Positions 7,579-16,716 of a stretch of DNA of 64,000 bases are shown one piece after another; position 1 is the stretch's first letter, and each line of letters begins with the position of its first letter. Origin of the DNA: Burkholderia sp. Ax-1719 (lineage in GTDB: Bacteria > Pseudomonadota > Gammaproteobacteria > Burkholderiales > Burkholderiaceae); assembly GCF_011753055.1 (NCBI RefSeq), contig NZ_VWWJ01000006.1:1-64000 (forward strand), given 5' to 3'. Both the position numbers and the translations under genes were made by a program. The notes under the pieces were generated by a model. That model worked only from the letters and a program-made list of their open reading frames with translations. It had not been told where the DNA came from and did not search any database.

Positions 7579-8356
7579 ACAGGCTTCGCAAGAGGGGGAC
7601 CAAATAGCGGCCACACGTAATCCCGATCCGTGGCCGGCTAGACGTTGATGGCGTGTACGCGTTGATTGCGATCAGAGCGGTTTGAAGCGCTGACGAAGAG
7701 CCTGAAGAGGCCATGAGGGTGTCAGGGGTGCAAGCGTACTTGCGCGGGGGCGCGGGTTCGTGCGGGTGGCGGCTCGCGTGAGCGGGCCGCCTCATCCGCG
7801 AATGTCCCCGTCAAATCTGCCGGGCAATCCGGTATCCAGTTTCTCTTCGTTTATTCCCTATTTTATTTGCACACGAAAGACGCGCCGGCGCTTTATTAGC
7901 GTGCGCTGTTCTTTGCGCGCTATCTCTTCACTCGCGCATTGCATCCCGTCGATGCATTATTTTTCACCTCAATTCTCTTGCCTTAAAATTCGGTAGAGCC
8001 GAACGAATTGTAAGGTGATTGCCATTATGAGTAAAAAATTACGCCGAGGGATTTTGGCGATTAACGCCGCCGGCAATTTCAGCATTATTTTCCGTTTCAA
8101 ATGCCATTCGATGCGCGATAGCGCTATCGAGCAAATGACGTTCCTATGCCTGTTGGGATGTTCCCGATTTATGTTCCGTAACGTCGTGCGTCTGGACTTA
8201 ATTACGTTTTAGCTAAATTTGTTAAGCGCCATGCAATCTATCGCCGCGTTTGCGCGCCCGCGCAGGAAATGGCCCCCGATCAGCGACGCCCGGCTTGCTA
8301 TAGAATCTCGCTTTTGAAGCCGCACGGGGCACTCGCACCCCGTTCAGGGACTCCGC
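7579..8356. other. gene-free, AT-richer stretch between the Fap island and thyA
   Basis: This 778-base gap is clearly richer in A and T than its flanks from about 7800 to 8220. It contains an inverted repeat with 7-base arms (7608-7614, 7630-7636) without a T-run and a 14-base palindrome CGATAGCGCTATCG at 8116-8129. One open frame of about 61 codons begins at 8030 but lacks a clear ribosome site and any recognisable domain. I support no gene here. Confidence 0.5.
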
Positions 8357-9328
8357 ATGAAACAGTATCTCGAGCTCGTCCGCTCGATTCTCGACACCGG
8401 CAGCTGGCAGGAAAACCGCACCGGCATCCGCACCATCAGCATGCCCGGCGCGATGCTGCGCTTCGACCTCCAGCAGGGCTTCCCGGCCGTAACGACCAAA
8501 AAGCTGGCGTTCAAGTCGGCTGTGGGCGAGCTGATTGGCTTCATGCGCGCCTCGCGCAGCGCGGCTGACTTCCGCGCACTGGGCTGCAAGGTCTGGGACG
8601 CGAACGCCAATGACAACGCCCAGTGGCTCGCCAACCCGTACCGTCAAGGCACGGACGATCTCGGCGACGTGTACGGCGTGCAGTGGCGCCAGTGGCCGGC
8701 CTACAAGGTGCTCGACGCAGGCGCGACGGCGCAGATCGCCGATGCGCAGTCGCGCGGTTACGCACGCGTGACGGAGTTCAGCGAAGACGGCCAGCCGAAG
8801 GTGCTGCTTTACAAGGCGATCGACCAGCTGCGCCAGTGCCTCGACACCATCATGAACAATCCCGCCGACCGTCGGATTCTGTTTCATGCGTGGAACCCGG
8901 CGGTGCTGGAAGAGATTGCGCTGCCTGCCTGTCACCTGCTTTATCAGTTCCTGCCGAACCCGGCGAAGCGCGAAATTTCGCTCTGCCTGTACATCCGCAG
9001 CAACGACGTGGGCCTGGGTACGCCGTTCAATCTGACCGAAGGCGCGGTGCTGCTGAGTCTGGTCGCGCGTCTGACGGGCTATACGCCGCGTTGGTTTACG
9101 TATTTCATCGGCGACGCGCATATCTACGAGAACCAGCTCGACATGCTCAACGAGCAACTGCGCCGCGAGCCGTTCGAGAGCCCGCGTCTGGAGATCGCCG
9201 ATCGCGTGCCTGATTACGCGAAGACCGGCGTGTATGAGCCGGAGTGGCTGGAGAAGGTCGAGCCGTCGGACTTCTCGCTGGCCGGATACCGTCACCACGA
9301 ACCGCTGACCGCGCCGATGGCGGTGTAA
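8357..9328 (+). CDS. thyA: thymidylate synthase
   Basis: ThyA methylates dUMP to dTMP using methylene-tetrahydrofolate. The 323-residue protein has the catalytic Cys192 in [10 protein letters not shown] and folate/nucleotide motifs [12 protein letters not shown] and HIYENQLDM. It is longer than the 264-residue E. coli enzyme because of an insertion between about 90 and 150, as in the Lactobacillus-type long form. A strong terminator follows. No folA gene is adjacent; the next gene is convergent. Confidence 0.97.
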   Translation: MKQYLELVRSILDTGSWQENRTGIRTISMPGAMLRFDLQQGFPAVTTKKLAFKSAVGELIGFMRASRSAADFRALGCKVWDANANDNAQWLANPYRQGTDDLGDVYGVQWRQWPAYKVLDAGATAQIADAQSRGYARVTEFSEDGQPKVLLYKAIDQLRQCLDTIMNNPADRRILFHAWNPAVLEEIALPACHLLYQFLPNPAKREISLCLYIRSNDVGLGTPFNLTEGAVLLSLVARLTGYTPRWFTYFIGDAHIYENQLDMLNEQLRREPFESPRLEIADRVPDYAKTGVYEPEWLEKVEPSDFSLAGYRHHEPLTAPMAV

Positions 9329-9349
9329 CGTTTTTGATGCACTGAATGG

Positions 9350-9388
9350 AAAAGCCCGCGAACGGTGACGTTCGCGGGCTTTTGTTTT
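9350..9388 (+). terminator. rho-independent terminator after thyA
   Basis: A 14-base perfect stem (9350-9363, 9370-9383) is followed by a T-rich tail. The A-run on the other side means it can also serve the convergent gene ending at 9438. Confidence 0.9.
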
Positions 9389-9437
9389 GCTGCCGGGCCT
9401 GGTGTCGACCCTTAGCGCCGACCCTTAGCGCCGACGC

Positions 9438-11939
9438 TTAACCATGATGGTGTTCGTCATGGTTGCCGGCCGCGTGTTCCTGCGGATGCGGCTGGGGTTG
9501 CGGGTGCGGTTCCGCGCGCGGCTGCGGTTGCGGCTGCGGGTGGAATTCCGCGTGCTGCTGAGGCTGCGGTTGCGGGCGCGGCTCCGGACGCGGTTCGGCG
9601 CGTGGCTGGGCTTGCGGCTGAGGATGGAATTCCTCGCGCGCCTGCTGCTGCGGGCGGGGTTCCGCGCGCGGCTGGGCTTGCGGTTGCGGATGGAATTCCT
9701 CACGCGGCTGCTGGGCCTGATGTTGAACCGGCGCTTGAGCCTGCGGCTGCGCTTCCGGCCGTTGCTCAGGACGCTGCTCCGGACGGGCCTGCGCTTCGAC
9801 GCCGTGCTGCGGCTGCATCGCTTGCGGCATGTTGCCGTGCTCGGGCGCGCGCTGCGTCTCGGCTTCATGCGGCTGCTGCATCGCCTGAGCCTGCTGGCGG
9901 CCCGCTTCGTTCGCGCCCGGCTGGCCGCGCATCGCCATCGGCGTGTGGGCCTGGGTCCATTCGGGCTGATGCGCCTCGCCCTGCGGACCGCCTGCCTGCG
10001 GACGACCGTTCATCGCGGCCTGCGGCTGACCCGCTTCCGGATGGCCCGCAAACTGCGGCGGACGCGGCACGCCATGCGCCTCGTTCGGCTGCGCGCCGCT
10101 CGGAGCGTGGACATTCGCGGCCATCGCGCCAGCGCCCGGTGCGTAGTTCGGCTGGCCGTTCGGCTGACCGTGCTGCGCGAGCGGCGCATTCGCCTCGTTC
10201 GGACCATGCGGCGCGTTCTGCTGGGCCACGCCCGGCGCAGCATTGGGGCGACCGGCGTTGATCTCGGGCGAGTGGGGCGGCACGACGCGCACGTTCTGCT
10301 GCGGCCAGCCGCCATGCGACGCCGTCGAGAACGGCGCAAACGACGCATGCGCAGGCGCCGAAACGCGCACCACCGGCGCACCCGCACCCGGCACCGTGCC
10401 GCCGCCGTGCGCAAAACGTTGCGCGAGGTTGTCATGGAAGGCGGGCGGCGCAACCGGCGCGCGCGTCGCCACGACCTGACGCTGGTTCAGCGAGGCGGGC
10501 GGGCGATAGTCGGCGCGGCGCATGTTCGCACCGAAGCTGCCCTGAACCGGCGCAATGCTCGGCGTGCCCGGCTGGATGCGCGCGTTCTGCCATTGACGCG
10601 GATCGACGTGCTGGGCGAAGCGCGCGGTCGGCTGACCGTGCACGAAGGCCGTCGCGGGGACAGCCGTGACCGCGCCCGGCACGTGGTAATTGATATACGT
10701 GTTGTGAACGTTGATGTTCGTCACGTTGACGTTCGTGCGGTAGTTATTGACCACCACCGTCTGGTTCACGCGCTGATAGTAATGCGGGCTCCAGCCGCCC
10801 CAGCCCGGATGCCACGCTTCGCCCGGCCCGAGCGCAAACCACGCCACGCCTGCCGCCGCCGCGCCGCCAATCGCGAGATTCACACCCCAGTCGGCGCCGC
10901 CGCCACCGCCGCCCACGAAGGCGACCAGCGCGGGCGCATAGACGGGCGGCGCGCTTGCGACGATCGGGCCCGGCACCCATGCCCACGAATCGTCAACCTG
11001 CGCCCAGCGGCCATAGTGGTAAGGCGCGAAGCCCCACGGCGCATCGTCGACCCAGGTCCAGCCCCACGGCGCCTGCCACACCCAGTGGCCGTCGTGGTAA
11101 GGCGCCCAGCCGGTCGGTTCGGCGTTGGGCACCCACACCTCGCCGTACTGCGGGCTTTCGCGCCACGTGCCGTTGGCGTCCAGATCCTCGTACCCGGGAA
11201 TGTCGCGAGAAACATAGCGCGCCGACACCGAACGGTCTTCAGCCTCATCGCGCGCGAGCGCCCACTGGTCGAAGGCATCGGGCGGCGGGGCGGCGACGCT
11301 GGCGACCTGTTGCAGCGCCGTGCCCGTGAAGCGGATCTGCTGGCCGGCCTGCATCGGCATCTGGCCGTTTTCGCCATAGACGGTCACGCTGCCGCTGCGC
11401 ACGGTGACGGTGGTGGCGCTGCCGTCGGGCGCGACATCCACGCGATAGTCGCCGGGGCCGTTCAGGCCAAGCGCGAGATTCGGCGTATCGATTTCGTACG
11501 CGGTGCCGGCGGGCAGTGAGCGCACGCGTGTCGACAGCGTGCCTTGCGCGACCTTGAGCTGCGCGCTGGCGTCGTCGAGATTGAGGACGTCGAGGCTCGT
11601 TTGCGGACCCATGCGCACGGCCGTCGAGCCGATGTGCATTTCCGAGCGCGCGTTGCTGTCGTTCCAGAGCTGGTCGCCGGTGGTGAGCGGGCGGTTCAGC
11701 TGGGCGTAGGACCAGTCGGTCGCGCCTGCGGGTTCGGTGGTGACGTCACCGGCCATGTAATCGAGACGCGCCACGCGCGAGGGCGGATCGCCCGCGGGTG
11801 CGGCGCCCGGCGCGCCTTGCGGTGCGGACTGCGCGAGCGCATCGGTGCTGGCGAGGTTGAACGCGAAGGCGGCAAGGACGGCGCCGGCGATGAGCGTACG
11901 GCGAGCAAAGGTGTGGTGGCTATATTTAGTCGTTTTCAC
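9438..11939 (-). CDS. exported FecR-domain / DUF6600 protein with Pro/Gln repeat tail
   Basis: The 833-residue product starts at a GTG with AGGAG eight bases upstream. After a signal peptide (about 1-37, ALA-QSAP) a FecR-like domain covers roughly 50-210. An aromatic-rich DUF6600 region follows (GHWVWQAPWGWTWVDDAPWG, near 295). A short Gly-rich hydrophobic segment comes next, then Asn-rich repeats (NYRTNVNVTNINVHNTYINY). The last 300 residues are Pro/Gln/His/Ala-rich with repeated EFHPQPQAQPRAEPRP units and a histidine-rich end. Function is unknown; such proteins are presumed to act in the periplasm or envelope. The gene stands alone. Confidence 0.8.
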   Translation of the reverse strand: MKTTKYSHHTFARRTLIAGAVLAAFAFNLASTDALAQSAPQGAPGAAPAGDPPSRVARLDYMAGDVTTEPAGATDWSYAQLNRPLTTGDQLWNDSNARSEMHIGSTAVRMGPQTSLDVLNLDDASAQLKVAQGTLSTRVRSLPAGTAYEIDTPNLALGLNGPGDYRVDVAPDGSATTVTVRSGSVTVYGENGQMPMQAGQQIRFTGTALQQVASVAAPPPDAFDQWALARDEAEDRSVSARYVSRDIPGYEDLDANGTWRESPQYGEVWVPNAEPTGWAPYHDGHWVWQAPWGWTWVDDAPWGFAPYHYGRWAQVDDSWAWVPGPIVASAPPVYAPALVAFVGGGGGGADWGVNLAIGGAAAAGVAWFALGPGEAWHPGWGGWSPHYYQRVNQTVVVNNYRTNVNVTNINVHNTYINYHVPGAVTAVPATAFVHGQPTARFAQHVDPRQWQNARIQPGTPSIAPVQGSFGANMRRADYRPPASLNQRQVVATRAPVAPPAFHDNLAQRFAHGGGTVPGAGAPVVRVSAPAHASFAPFSTASHGGWPQQNVRVVPPHSPEINAGRPNAAPGVAQQNAPHGPNEANAPLAQHGQPNGQPNYAPGAGAMAANVHAPSGAQPNEAHGVPRPPQFAGHPEAGQPQAAMNGRPQAGGPQGEAHQPEWTQAHTPMAMRGQPGANEAGRQQAQAMQQPHEAETQRAPEHGNMPQAMQPQHGVEAQARPEQRPEQRPEAQPQAQAPVQHQAQQPREEFHPQPQAQPRAEPRPQQQAREEFHPQPQAQPRAEPRPEPRPQPQPQQHAEFHPQPQPQPRAEPHPQPQPHPQEHAAGNHDEHHHG

Positions 11940-12152
11940 GGTGTGTTCTCCTGCGCGGTGCAGAGCATGACTTCCTGATGAAATATCGCGAAGCCATGTG
12001 GCGCACTTTATCCGCCGCGCGTGTTTCCGGGAGCACGGATTTGTTAAGGCCTATGCACCATATGTAACAGAACGTGTGATGTCGACCTGAAGCCGGTGTT
12101 TTCGAGGTGATTTGAAGGGAGTTGTTGGGTTTTTGTCAGGATATCGGGCGCT

Positions 12153-12866
12153 CTAAGGTCGTACGAAAGCGTCGAATTCGCGCTGTCCGAGCGGCGTGAT
12201 GCGCAGCACGCGCGGGCGGCTAGTGCGCTCCACCCAACCGTTCGAGGTGAAGCGTTCGAGCAGCGCCGCGCCGAGCGCGCCGCCCAGATGCGGACGCCGT
12301 TCGCTCCAGTCGAGGCAGGTGCAGGCAAAACGCCGCCGCCGCGCACGCAGCGCGCCGAGATCGACGCCCCAGGCCGCCAGTCTGGCGACGCCAGCTTCGG
12401 TTGCTTCGAGATCGTCGCCTTCGAGCGCGAGCCATCCACCGTCGACGAGCCGGTCAAACACCTGGACCGCGACTTCGCCGGCCATGTGGTCGTAGCAGGT
12501 GCGCGCATGGCGCATCTCCAGCGGCACGGTGCGGGCGGGCCGCGTGACAGGCCGCAGCGGCGCGGTGGCGTGCGCGACGTTCATCAGCGCCTCGATGGTC
12601 TGGGCGATCTCGGGCGTGGCGATGCGGAAATAGCGATGCCGCCCGCGCACCTCGGCGGCGAGCATGCCGCCTTCGGTGAGCCGCGCGAGATGTGCGCTGG
12701 CGGCCGAAGGCGACAGGCCCGCGACCATCGTGAGTTCGCCGGCGGGACGGGCGCTGCCGTCCATGAGCGCCCAGAGCATGGCGGCGCGGCCGGGATCGGC
12801 TAGTAGCGCGGCGACGCGCGCGAGACCGGGGAAATGGCTGGATTCGTCGGCGGTGGGTAGCGGCAT
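12153..12866 (-). CDS. ArsR-family transcriptional regulator
   Basis: This 237-residue protein has a winged helix in the first 100 residues (PAGELTMVAGLSPSAASAHL, then a wing GRHRYFRI). A C-terminal extension of about 120 residues contains CTCLDWSERRPHLGGALG, which is common in the long ArsR group that controls efflux or methyltransferase genes. No classical CxC metal site is seen in the DNA-recognition helix. It is divergent from a small lipoprotein gene. The effector and target are unknown. Confidence 0.85.
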   Translation of the reverse strand: MPLPTADESSHFPGLARVAALLADPGRAAMLWALMDGSARPAGELTMVAGLSPSAASAHLARLTEGGMLAAEVRGRHRYFRIATPEIAQTIEALMNVAHATAPLRPVTRPARTVPLEMRHARTCYDHMAGEVAVQVFDRLVDGGWLALEGDDLEATEAGVARLAAWGVDLGALRARRRRFACTCLDWSERRPHLGGALGAALLERFTSNGWVERTSRPRVLRITPLGQREFDAFVRP

Positions 12867-13019
12867 GATCGGCTCATTGCGTTACGTATTGCTCCACTCT
12901 AGCGAAACGCGGCATTCGACGTTTCAGCTTGCCGTGAAATGTCGCGTGCTGCCGGGGAAAGCGCGAGCGGCGGGGCGGCCGCGCTAGAATCAAGGCCTTT
13001 CCGAAGCACTCAGGTCGTG

Positions 13020-13166
13020 ATGAACGCAGTCATGAAACGCATTCTGGCCCTTGCAGCGTTCACGCTGCTCTGCGCAGCCTGTGCCGGCGGTACGCCGTCG
13101 TCGAACAGCGCTAGCGGCATCACCATGTACGGCACGATCGACGAAGGCATCTCGGTCCATAAATAG
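13020..13166 (+). CDS. small lipoprotein
   Basis: This short gene encodes 48 residues. Residues 5-20 form a lipoprotein signal peptide with lipobox LCAAC, so Cys20 would be lipidated. The mature part is only about 29 residues and ends ITMYGTIDEGISVHK, which resembles the first strand of Burkholderia trimeric porins (SVTLYG-x-IDEG). An AGG five bases ahead supports the start at 13020; 13032 is an alternative. A longer frame upstream lacks a ribosome site. Confidence 0.65.
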   Translation: MNAVMKRILALAAFTLLCAACAGGTPSSNSASGITMYGTIDEGISVHK

Positions 13167-13281
13167 CCGTGCGGCAACGCATCGCCTGCATAGGTGGCAG
13201 GAATTGATGGCAGATTGACGAGACTGCCACTGCTGCTCGTGCGAGGATGAGCGCATTCGCTTCCAGACGCGTGCCGCTCCT

Positions 13282-14322
13282 ATGCCTGCCGATCCTTCCC
13301 GTCCGCGCCACATCGTCTTCGCGGTGGCGCCCGAGCTTGTCCTGCTGGATGCCTGCGGGCCCATCGAGGCGTTCTGGCGCGCCGAACTCACGATGCGCGC
13401 GCAAAGTGTCTCTACATCAACGGCGGCGTCGCCTTCAGCCGAGCCTTGCGCCTACCGCGTCACGCTGGCTTCCGTCGAGGGCGGCGTGCTGCCCACCTTC
13501 GCGGGCTTGCCGGTGCTGGCCGAACGGCTCGATGCGCTCGATCCCGCCACCATCGATACGCTGATTGTCCCGGGCGTGCCCATCGACGACCACACCGTTC
13601 TGCAGCCCGAACTCGTCGCCTGGATCGCCGCCAATGCGCCACGCGCGCGGCGGATCGCCTCGGTGTGCACGGGAGCGTTCTATCTGGGCGCCGCCGGTCT
13701 GCTGGACGGTCGCCGCGCCGCCACCCACTGGCGCAACGCCGCGCAACTCGCGCGGCGCTTTCCTCAAATCGACGTCGACGACGAACCGATCTTCATCCGC
13801 GACGAACGCGCGGGCCGCGTGGTCTGGACCTCGGCGGGCGTGACGGCTGGTATCGACCTCGCGCTGGCGCTGATCGAAGAAGACTGCGGCCACGCAGTCG
13901 CCATGCAGGCCGCGCGCCGCCTCGTCGTGTTCATGAAGCGACCGGGCGGCCAGGCGCAGTTCAGCGAGGCGCTGGCGGCGCAGAGCGCGGCAGGCGGCGC
14001 GTTCGACGCCTTGCACGGCTGGATGGCCGCGAACCTGCATATCGAGCTGAGCGTCGAGCGTCTCGCCGAAGCCGCCTGCATGAGCCCGCGTACCTTCGCG
14101 CGCCGCTACGCGGAAGCGGTCGGGCGCACACCTGCGCGCACCGTAGCGGCGATGCGTGTCGAAGCCGCTGCTCACGCGCTTGCGCAATCGCGTCTGCCGG
14201 TCAAACGTATCGCCGCCGACTGCGGTTTCGGCACCGAACAGAATCTGCGGCGTGCGTTCGAGCGGCGCTATGGCGTACTGCCCGGCGACTATCGCGCGCG
14301 ATTCTCCGCGATGAACGCCTGA
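13282..14322 (+). CDS. GlxA-type transcriptional regulator (DJ-1/PfpI plus AraC)
   Basis: In this 346-residue protein the first 200 residues form a DJ-1/PfpI-like domain with Cys in VCTGAFYLGAAGLLDGR, used here for ligand sensing rather than catalysis. The last 100 are an AraC/XylS double helix-turn-helix (LSVERLAEAACMSPRTFARR; RIAADCGFGTEQNLRRAF). Family members regulate amine, arginine or detoxification genes. No target is adjacent, as the next gene is a thioesterase with its own start region. Confidence 0.9.
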   Translation: MPADPSRPRHIVFAVAPELVLLDACGPIEAFWRAELTMRAQSVSTSTAASPSAEPCAYRVTLASVEGGVLPTFAGLPVLAERLDALDPATIDTLIVPGVPIDDHTVLQPELVAWIAANAPRARRIASVCTGAFYLGAAGLLDGRRAATHWRNAAQLARRFPQIDVDDEPIFIRDERAGRVVWTSAGVTAGIDLALALIEEDCGHAVAMQAARRLVVFMKRPGGQAQFSEALAAQSAAGGAFDALHGWMAANLHIELSVERLAEAACMSPRTFARRYAEAVGRTPARTVAAMRVEAAAHALAQSRLPVKRIAADCGFGTEQNLRRAFERRYGVLPGDYRARFSAMNA

Positions 14323-14501
14323 TGTGACGTAATCGCGATGCGATGGCCGCTTGATGGACGCATGATGGCCGCAAAAGCGCGGGCGGGAACGGCGCTGTGA
14401 TTGACATCATGCGCTCGTATAATCGACGGCACCCAAAACGATGTTCCCCGCACGAAGCGTCCGGAACACGCAACCCCGCACACACACGAGCCGGAGCCGA
14501 T

Positions 14502-15005
14502 ATGAATACGCCCACGCAGCCTCTCGACCGTTCGGAAACGACGTTCCGTTTCCTCGCCGAGCCGAACTCGGTGAACTTCGGCGGCAAAGTCCACGGCGGC
14601 GCGCTGATGAAGTGGATCGACGAAACCGCCTATGCGTGCGCCGCGGTCTGGTCCGGTCGCTACTGCGTAACGGTGAGCGTCGGCAACATCCGTTTTCGCC
14701 GCCCGATCCAGGTGGGCAATATGGTCGAGCTGCGCGCGCGCGTGGTGGCCACGGGTCGCACTTCGATGCACATCCACATCACCGTGCACGCGGGCGACCC
14801 GAAAAGCGGCCAGCTGCGCCTGACGACCGATTGCCTGATCGTATTCGTGGCCGTCGACGAAAACGGCAACCCGATTCCCGTGCCCACTTTCACGCCGGAA
14901 ACGGACGAGCAGAAGCGTCTGGCGAAATACGCCCTCGACGTGAAGGAAGCGCTCGACGCCATCGTCGATCTGAAGCCGGAAGAAGTCGCGCGCGGGCAAG
15001 TCTGA
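14502..15005 (+). CDS. acyl-CoA thioesterase (YciA-like hotdog fold)
   Basis: This 167-residue hotdog-fold enzyme hydrolyses acyl-CoA thioesters. Motifs are NFGGKVHGGALMKWIDETAY (the conserved active-site Asp/Glu helix) and VTVSVGNIRFRRPIQVGNMV. The chosen ATG at 14502 matches family length and follows a GGAG. A longer frame from 14397 would add 35 non-conserved residues. A TATAAT hexamer lies at 14418-14423, a reasonable -10 without a clear -35. Confidence 0.9.
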   Translation: MNTPTQPLDRSETTFRFLAEPNSVNFGGKVHGGALMKWIDETAYACAAVWSGRYCVTVSVGNIRFRRPIQVGNMVELRARVVATGRTSMHIHITVHAGDPKSGQLRLTTDCLIVFVAVDENGNPIPVPTFTPETDEQKRLAKYALDVKEALDAIVDLKPEEVARGQV

Positions 15006-15028
15006 CGCTTGCACCGCGAGCTACAAAA

Positions 15029-15065
15029 AAACAGGCGGCGAGGTTAGAGACCTCGCCGCCTGTTT
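15029..15065. terminator. bidirectional terminator between thioesterase gene and fumC
   Basis: A 15-base perfect stem (15029-15043, 15051-15065) has A-runs and T-runs on its two sides. It serves the two convergent genes. Confidence 0.9.
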
Positions 15066-15090
15066 CGCATTTCAGCCCGTGGTTAAAGGC

Positions 15091-16497
15091 TTATTTTGAA
15101 TTGCCAACCATCTCGCCAGGCTTGACCCACTCGTCGAACTGCTGCTCCGTCACGTGACCGAGCGCAAGCGCCGCGGCCTTGAGCGTGGTGCCTTCCTTGT
15201 GCGCCTTCTTGGCGATCTGCGCGGCCTTGTCGTAGCCGATGTGCGGATTGAGCGCCGTCACCAGCATCAGCGATTCATTGAGCAGCGTGTCGATGCGCGA
15301 GTGATTCGGCTCGATGCCCACGGCGCAGTGATCGTTGAACGAGAGCGCGCCGTCCGCGAGCAGGCGGATCGATTGCAGCACGTTGTGCGCGATCATCGGG
15401 CGGAACACGTTGAGTTCGAAGTTGCCGCTCGCGCCGCCCACGTTCACGGCGACATCGTTGCCGAACACCTGGCAACAGAGCATCGTCACCGCTTCGGACT
15501 GCGTAGGGTTGACCTTGCCCGGCATGATCGAGCTGCCCGGCTCGTTCTCGGGAATCGACAGTTCGCCCAGACCGCAGCGCGGGCCGCTGGCGAGCCAGCG
15601 CACGTCGTTGGCGATCTTCATGAGGCTGGCGGCCACGGTCTTGAGCGCGCCGTGCGCGAACACCAGCGCGTCGGCGGCGGCCATCACTTCGAACTTGTTG
15701 GGCGCGGTCACGAAGGGCACGCCCGTGAGCTTCGCGATGGTTTCGGCCACTTTCTGCGCGAACTGCGGATGCGCGTTCAGGCCCGTGCCCACCGCCGTGC
15801 CGCCCTGCGCGAGTTCGTACAGATGCGGCAGCGTCGATTCCATATGCTTGATGCCGTGGTCGAGCTGCGCGACATAGCCCGAAAACTCCTGGCCGAGCGT
15901 GAGCGGCGTGGCGTCCTGCAGGTGCGTGCGGCCGATCTTGACGATATCGGCGAACTGCTTCGACTTGCTGTTGAGCGTTTCGCGCAGCGTCTTGAGCGCA
16001 GGCAGCAGATGCTTGACGATGGCCACGGCCACCGCAACGTGCATGGCGGTCGGGAAGACATCGTTGGACGACTGGCCGCGGTTCACGTCGTCGTTCGGAT
16101 GGATCTTGCGCGACTCGCCGCGCTCGCCGCCCAGAATCTCGCTCGCGCGGTTGGCGATCACCTCGTTGAGGTTCATGTTGGTCTGCGTGCCGGAGCCGGT
16201 CTGCCAGACCGCGAGCGGGAATTCGCCCGCATGCTTGCCATCGACGATTTCGTCGGCGGCCTGCACGATGGCGCGCGCCTTGGTTTCGTCCAGCACGCCG
16301 AGCTGCTGGTTGACTTCGGCGGCGGCGCGCTTGATCCAGGCAAGCGCCGTGATCAGCTCGGGCGACTGCTTTTCAGTCGAAATGCGGAAGTTCTGCAAGG
16401 AACGCTGCGTCTGCGCGCCCCATAGCTGCGCGGCCGGGACGGCGATTTCGCCGAACGTGTCGCGTTCCATTCTGACATTCTCATTGCTGGCGGTCAT
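15091..16497 (-). CDS. fumC: fumarate hydratase class II
   Basis: FumC hydrates fumarate to malate in the TCA cycle without an iron-sulfur cluster. The 468-residue protein contains the family signature [15 protein letters not shown] with the flexible catalytic loop, plus [20 protein letters not shown] place the start at 16497, where GGAG lies seven bases upstream. An upstream in-frame ATG at 16548 would add 17 residues without homology. Confidence 0.97.
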   Translation of the reverse strand: MTASNENVRMERDTFGEIAVPAAQLWGAQTQRSLQNFRISTEKQSPELITALAWIKRAAAEVNQQLGVLDETKARAIVQAADEIVDGKHAGEFPLAVWQTGSGTQTNMNLNEVIANRASEILGGERGESRKIHPNDDVNRGQSSNDVFPTAMHVAVAVAIVKHLLPALKTLRETLNSKSKQFADIVKIGRTHLQDATPLTLGQEFSGYVAQLDHGIKHMESTLPHLYELAQGGTAVGTGLNAHPQFAQKVAETIAKLTGVPFVTAPNKFEVMAAADALVFAHGALKTVAASLMKIANDVRWLASGPRCGLGELSIPENEPGSSIMPGKVNPTQSEAVTMLCCQVFGNDVAVNVGGASGNFELNVFRPMIAHNVLQSIRLLADGALSFNDHCAVGIEPNHSRIDTLLNESLMLVTALNPHIGYDKAAQIAKKAHKEGTTLKAAALALGHVTEQQFDEWVKPGEMVGNSK

Positions 16498-16716
16498 GTT
16501 GACACTCCGATGTGAAAGCGGCGCCGGTGTATCGGCGCGGCGCCGCATGTGACGGGTCGGGTCCGCAGGGTGGCTGGGCAGCGGCGCAGCGTGGCGGCGC
16601 CTGCGTGAGCGTCCGATGAGGACGCCACGCCTGAGCTAGGTCTGGCTAAAGGGCGGACTTCCGGGTTGCCTCGGCCGACAGGGCAGGGTGTTACAGCGCG
16701 AAATCGCCGCTGTTTT

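Noticed and set aside
7608..7636. Inverted repeat after the regulator gene as a terminator
   Set aside because: It has 7-base arms but a 15-base loop and no T-run.
8015..8212. Small open frame in the AT-rich gap
   Set aside because: No clear ribosome site, no recognisable motif, composition like the surrounding non-coding DNA.
14401..14423. TTGACA and TATAAT upstream of the thioesterase gene as one promoter
   Set aside because: The boxes are only 11 bases apart, too short for sigma-70. The -10 alone may still be used.
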